A DNA stretch of 64,000 nt from Branchiostoma floridae (lineage: Eukaryota > Chordata > Leptocardii > Amphioxiformes > Branchiostomatidae), in contig NC_049983.1 in the NCBI RefSeq assembly GCF_000003815.2, positions 19,075,694 through 19,139,693 of the forward strand, in the 5' to 3' direction. Position numbers and translations under genes: made by a program. The notes under the pieces were generated by a model, which saw only the letters and a program-made list of their open reading frames with translations, had not been told where the DNA came from and made no database searches. Below are positions 62,155-64,000 of the stretch, one piece after another (within the stretch, counting starts at the first letter, position 1; every line of letters starts with the position of its first letter).

Positions 62155-62247
62155 CTGTTCCATAGCTGCAAGACTTGACCGCAGGTTCTCATTTTCTGTA
62201 GTCACGTTGTGAACATGTTGTTTGCTCTCAGTGCTTCTGGTAGACAA
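62155..62247 (-). CDS. Coiled-coil protein exon (93 bp)
   Basis: On the minus strand an acceptor (CATTGCTTCCAG) and a consensus donor (CAG followed by gtaagta) bound 31 codons, phase 0 at both ends. It reads LSTRSTESKQHVHNVTTENE then NLRSSLAAMEQ. The second half is coiled coil and the first half is more polar. It is the most upstream exon of this gene in the window. The gene continues past 64000. Confidence 0.82.
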
Positions 62248-62342
62248 CTGGAAGCAATGTTAAGATCATGTATCAGTTCTGAGTTAACATTTCCAGGGTG
62301 ACATTTGTGTTTGCAAAAATCTTCTTTAGTTGCATCCATAAT

Positions 62343-62620
62343 AGCACCATGGACAGGGCCTGTTTCTTAGTGTGGACAAGCCCCATTTCTGAATGTTACA
62401 GCACCATGGACAGGCCCTGTTTCCAAGTGTTATAGCACCATGGACAGTCCTGGACAGGCCCTGATCCTGAGTGTTATAGCATCATGCAGAGGCCATGTTT
62501 TTTACTGTTAAAGCACCATAGACTGGCTGTTCCTGAGCGTTTGGTGCCATGGACAGGCCCTGTTTCTGAGTGTTCAGCACCAAGGACAGGCCTGCTTCTG
62601 AGTGGCATAGCACCAAGAAT
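62343..62620. repeat. 33-36-bp minisatellite, cluster B
   Basis: About eight units sharing CACCATGGACAGGCCCTG with cluster A. It lies in the intron upstream of the 93-bp exon. Confidence 0.87.
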
Positions 62621-62770
62621 TATACTCAATCTTATTTCATATGAGACATAAAGGCAGTGAATAGATACACAGTCCCTTTAAACAGGCTATAGATGTCACT
62701 TTACTTACAAAAAAAAAATTTCTATGTATCTGGCACAGATAAGCCAGTATTGAGAAGTAGGACTTCAAGA

Positions 62771-62975
62771 AGTAGGACTGATTCGTATCTAGTTTCTCCT
62801 TAGCTACAGTTATGACCTGAAAAGTAGGACTGATTTGTATCTACTTTCTCCTTAGCTACCATTATGACCTGAGGAGTAGCACTGATTCGTATCTAGTTTC
62901 TCCTTAGTTACCGTTATGACCTGAGAAGTAGGACTGATTTGTATCTAGTCTCTTCTTAGCCAGTGTTGTGACCAC
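62771..62975. repeat. Four tandem copies of a 52-53-bp unit
   Basis: AGTAGGACTGATT.GTATCTA, TTCTCCTTAGCTAC and TTATGACCTGA recur four times with few changes. Confidence 0.92.
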
Positions 62976-63044
62976 ACCTCTGCTGTGAGCTCCTACAGCT
63001 GGACCATACAATATCACATGCAATGATTGCAGATAGAATCCATG

Positions 63045-63046
<2 letters not shown>

Positions 63047-63077
<31 letters not shown>
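63047..63077. repeat. (TG)n microsatellite
   Basis: About fifteen TG dinucleotides. Confidence 0.97.
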
Positions 63078-63080
<3 letters not shown>

Positions 63081-63092
63081 GTAGAGAATTCT

Positions 63093-63450
63093 CAGGGCTC
63101 GAAATTCATTTTTGGGAATACGTGCACTGGTGCACCCAAACTAGAAAATTGGGTGCACCAAAATATTTTTGGGTGCACCACATGAAATAAAGTAGAATAT
63201 CAGAATAACATAATTGCAAACCTATCAAATTAGTAATTTGAACGGAGCTCTTCAGAAATCAGAAGTACTATGACAGTCATTTTATTATCTTTCTAACACA
63301 CAGATGTCAAGAATATGGTGTTTACTTAGTATACTGACATCTTAACATACATAAGTCTATCAAAATAGTGCACCCACAGATAAAAATTGGGTGCACAGCT
63401 CCAATTTTGGGTGCACCTGGGTGCACAAAACCCCAGTATTTCGAGCCCTG
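63093..63450. mobile_element. 358-bp MITE, hAT-like ends
   Basis: Thirteen-bp terminal inverted repeats (CAGGGCTCGAAAT) end the element. Multiple GGGTGCACC words near both ends form a second, inner inverted set. No clean 8-bp target duplication is visible, so the hAT assignment rests on the CAGGG termini. Confidence 0.65.
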
Positions 63451-63454
63451 ATCT

Positions 63455-64000
63455 GCTTGTCTTTTGCGCATCTGTTTCTCTCTTGCGCACCTGTTTCTCA
63501 ATCGCCCACCAGTTCCTGTCTAGAGCACCGGCTTCTCTTTTTGTGCATCTGTTTTTCTTTTGCGCACCTGTTTCTCTCTTGCACACCTGTTTCTCTCTTG
63601 TGCATCTGTTTCTCTCTTCCGCATCTGTTTCTCTCTTGCGAACCTGTTTCTCTCTTGCGCATCTGTTTCTCTCTTGCGCATCTGTTTCTCTCTTGCACAT
63701 CTGTTTCTCTCTTGCGCACCTGTTTCTCTCTTGCGCATCTGTTTCTCTTTTGCGCACTTGTTTCTCTCTTGCGCATCTGTTTCTCTCTTGCGCATCTGTT
63801 TCTCTCTTCCGCATCTGTTTCTCTTGCGCATCTGTTTCTCTCTTGCGCACCTGTTTCTCCCTTGTGCATCTGTTTCTCCCATGCGCATCTGTTTCTCTCT
63901 TGCGCATCTGTTTCTCCCATGCGCATCTGTTTCTCTCTTGCGCATCTGTTTCTCTCTTGCACATCTGTTTCTCTCTTGCGCACCTGTTTCTCTCTTGCGC
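63455..64000. repeat. 19-bp minisatellite, stop-free in all frames
   Basis: About 28 units of GCGCATCTGTTTCTCTCTT with substitutions and a few length variants run off the right edge. The unit contains no TAA, TAG or TGA on either strand in any register. Because 19 is not a multiple of 3, each minus-strand frame cycles through the same 19-residue period (RETDAQERNRCAREKQM-like), giving overlapping open frames of 141, 161 and 212 codons. It lies in the intron upstream of the coiled-coil exons. I regard the frames as a by-product of the repeat. Confidence 0.95.

Noticed and set aside
1-64000. CRISPR arrays, operons, phage or bacterial defence systems
   Set aside because: The sequence is eukaryotic. 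The regular repeats present are minisatellites without spacer structure.

Overview
This is animal (metazoan) nuclear DNA, about 60% A+T. It holds no compact genes or operons. It has short phase-0 exons with GT-AG borders, introns of 0.7 to about 37 kb, and many small repeats. The repeat types (mariner, a LINE with a C-terminal zinc knuckle, palindromic hammerhead-bearing repeats, a (GAGT)n tail after a short dispersed repeat) and the abundance of ACATGTAC-like words suggest amphioxus (Branchiostoma). That identification is inference, not proof. A run of 100 N at 16227-16326 is an assembly gap.

The only host gene I can support runs on the minus strand through the whole window and off both ends. 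It encodes a long coiled-coil protein. Five exons are well supported, in transcript order 62247-62155, 61481-61443, 59849-59658, 45849-45679 and 6131-6090, with a probable 30-bp exon at 8380-8351. All begin and end in phase 0 and encode Gln/Glu/Leu-rich coil. The family cannot be named from these pieces. Weaker candidates lie in the largest intron (27979-28020, 29107-29181) and as a possible TATA-driven internal first exon at about 55.6-55.7 kb.

The rest is intron. 1-6 kb: SINE-like remnants. 6.9-7.3 kb: a palindromic element with 13-bp target-site duplications (TSDs) and a hammerhead-like motif. 9.8-10.4 kb: an internally deleted mariner. 11-39 kb: tandem duplications, MITE-like inverted repeats, a LINE tail, microsatellites and a GC-rich island at 28.6-29.5 kb. 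41.7-44.9 kb: a LINE whose 5' part is inverted (twin priming) with 8-bp TSDs. 45.5-46.6 kb: tandem duplications that cut into an exon. 47.5-49.1 kb: three foldback elements and another LINE tail. 59.8-60.3 kb: a second exon-cutting duplication. 60-64 kb: several minisatellites, one a 19-bp array without stop codons that runs off the edge.

The most interesting signals are the two partial-exon tandem duplications in one gene, the hammerhead-like motifs inside palindromic elements, and the clear twin-priming LINE. I did not find a clearly new multi-gene system.
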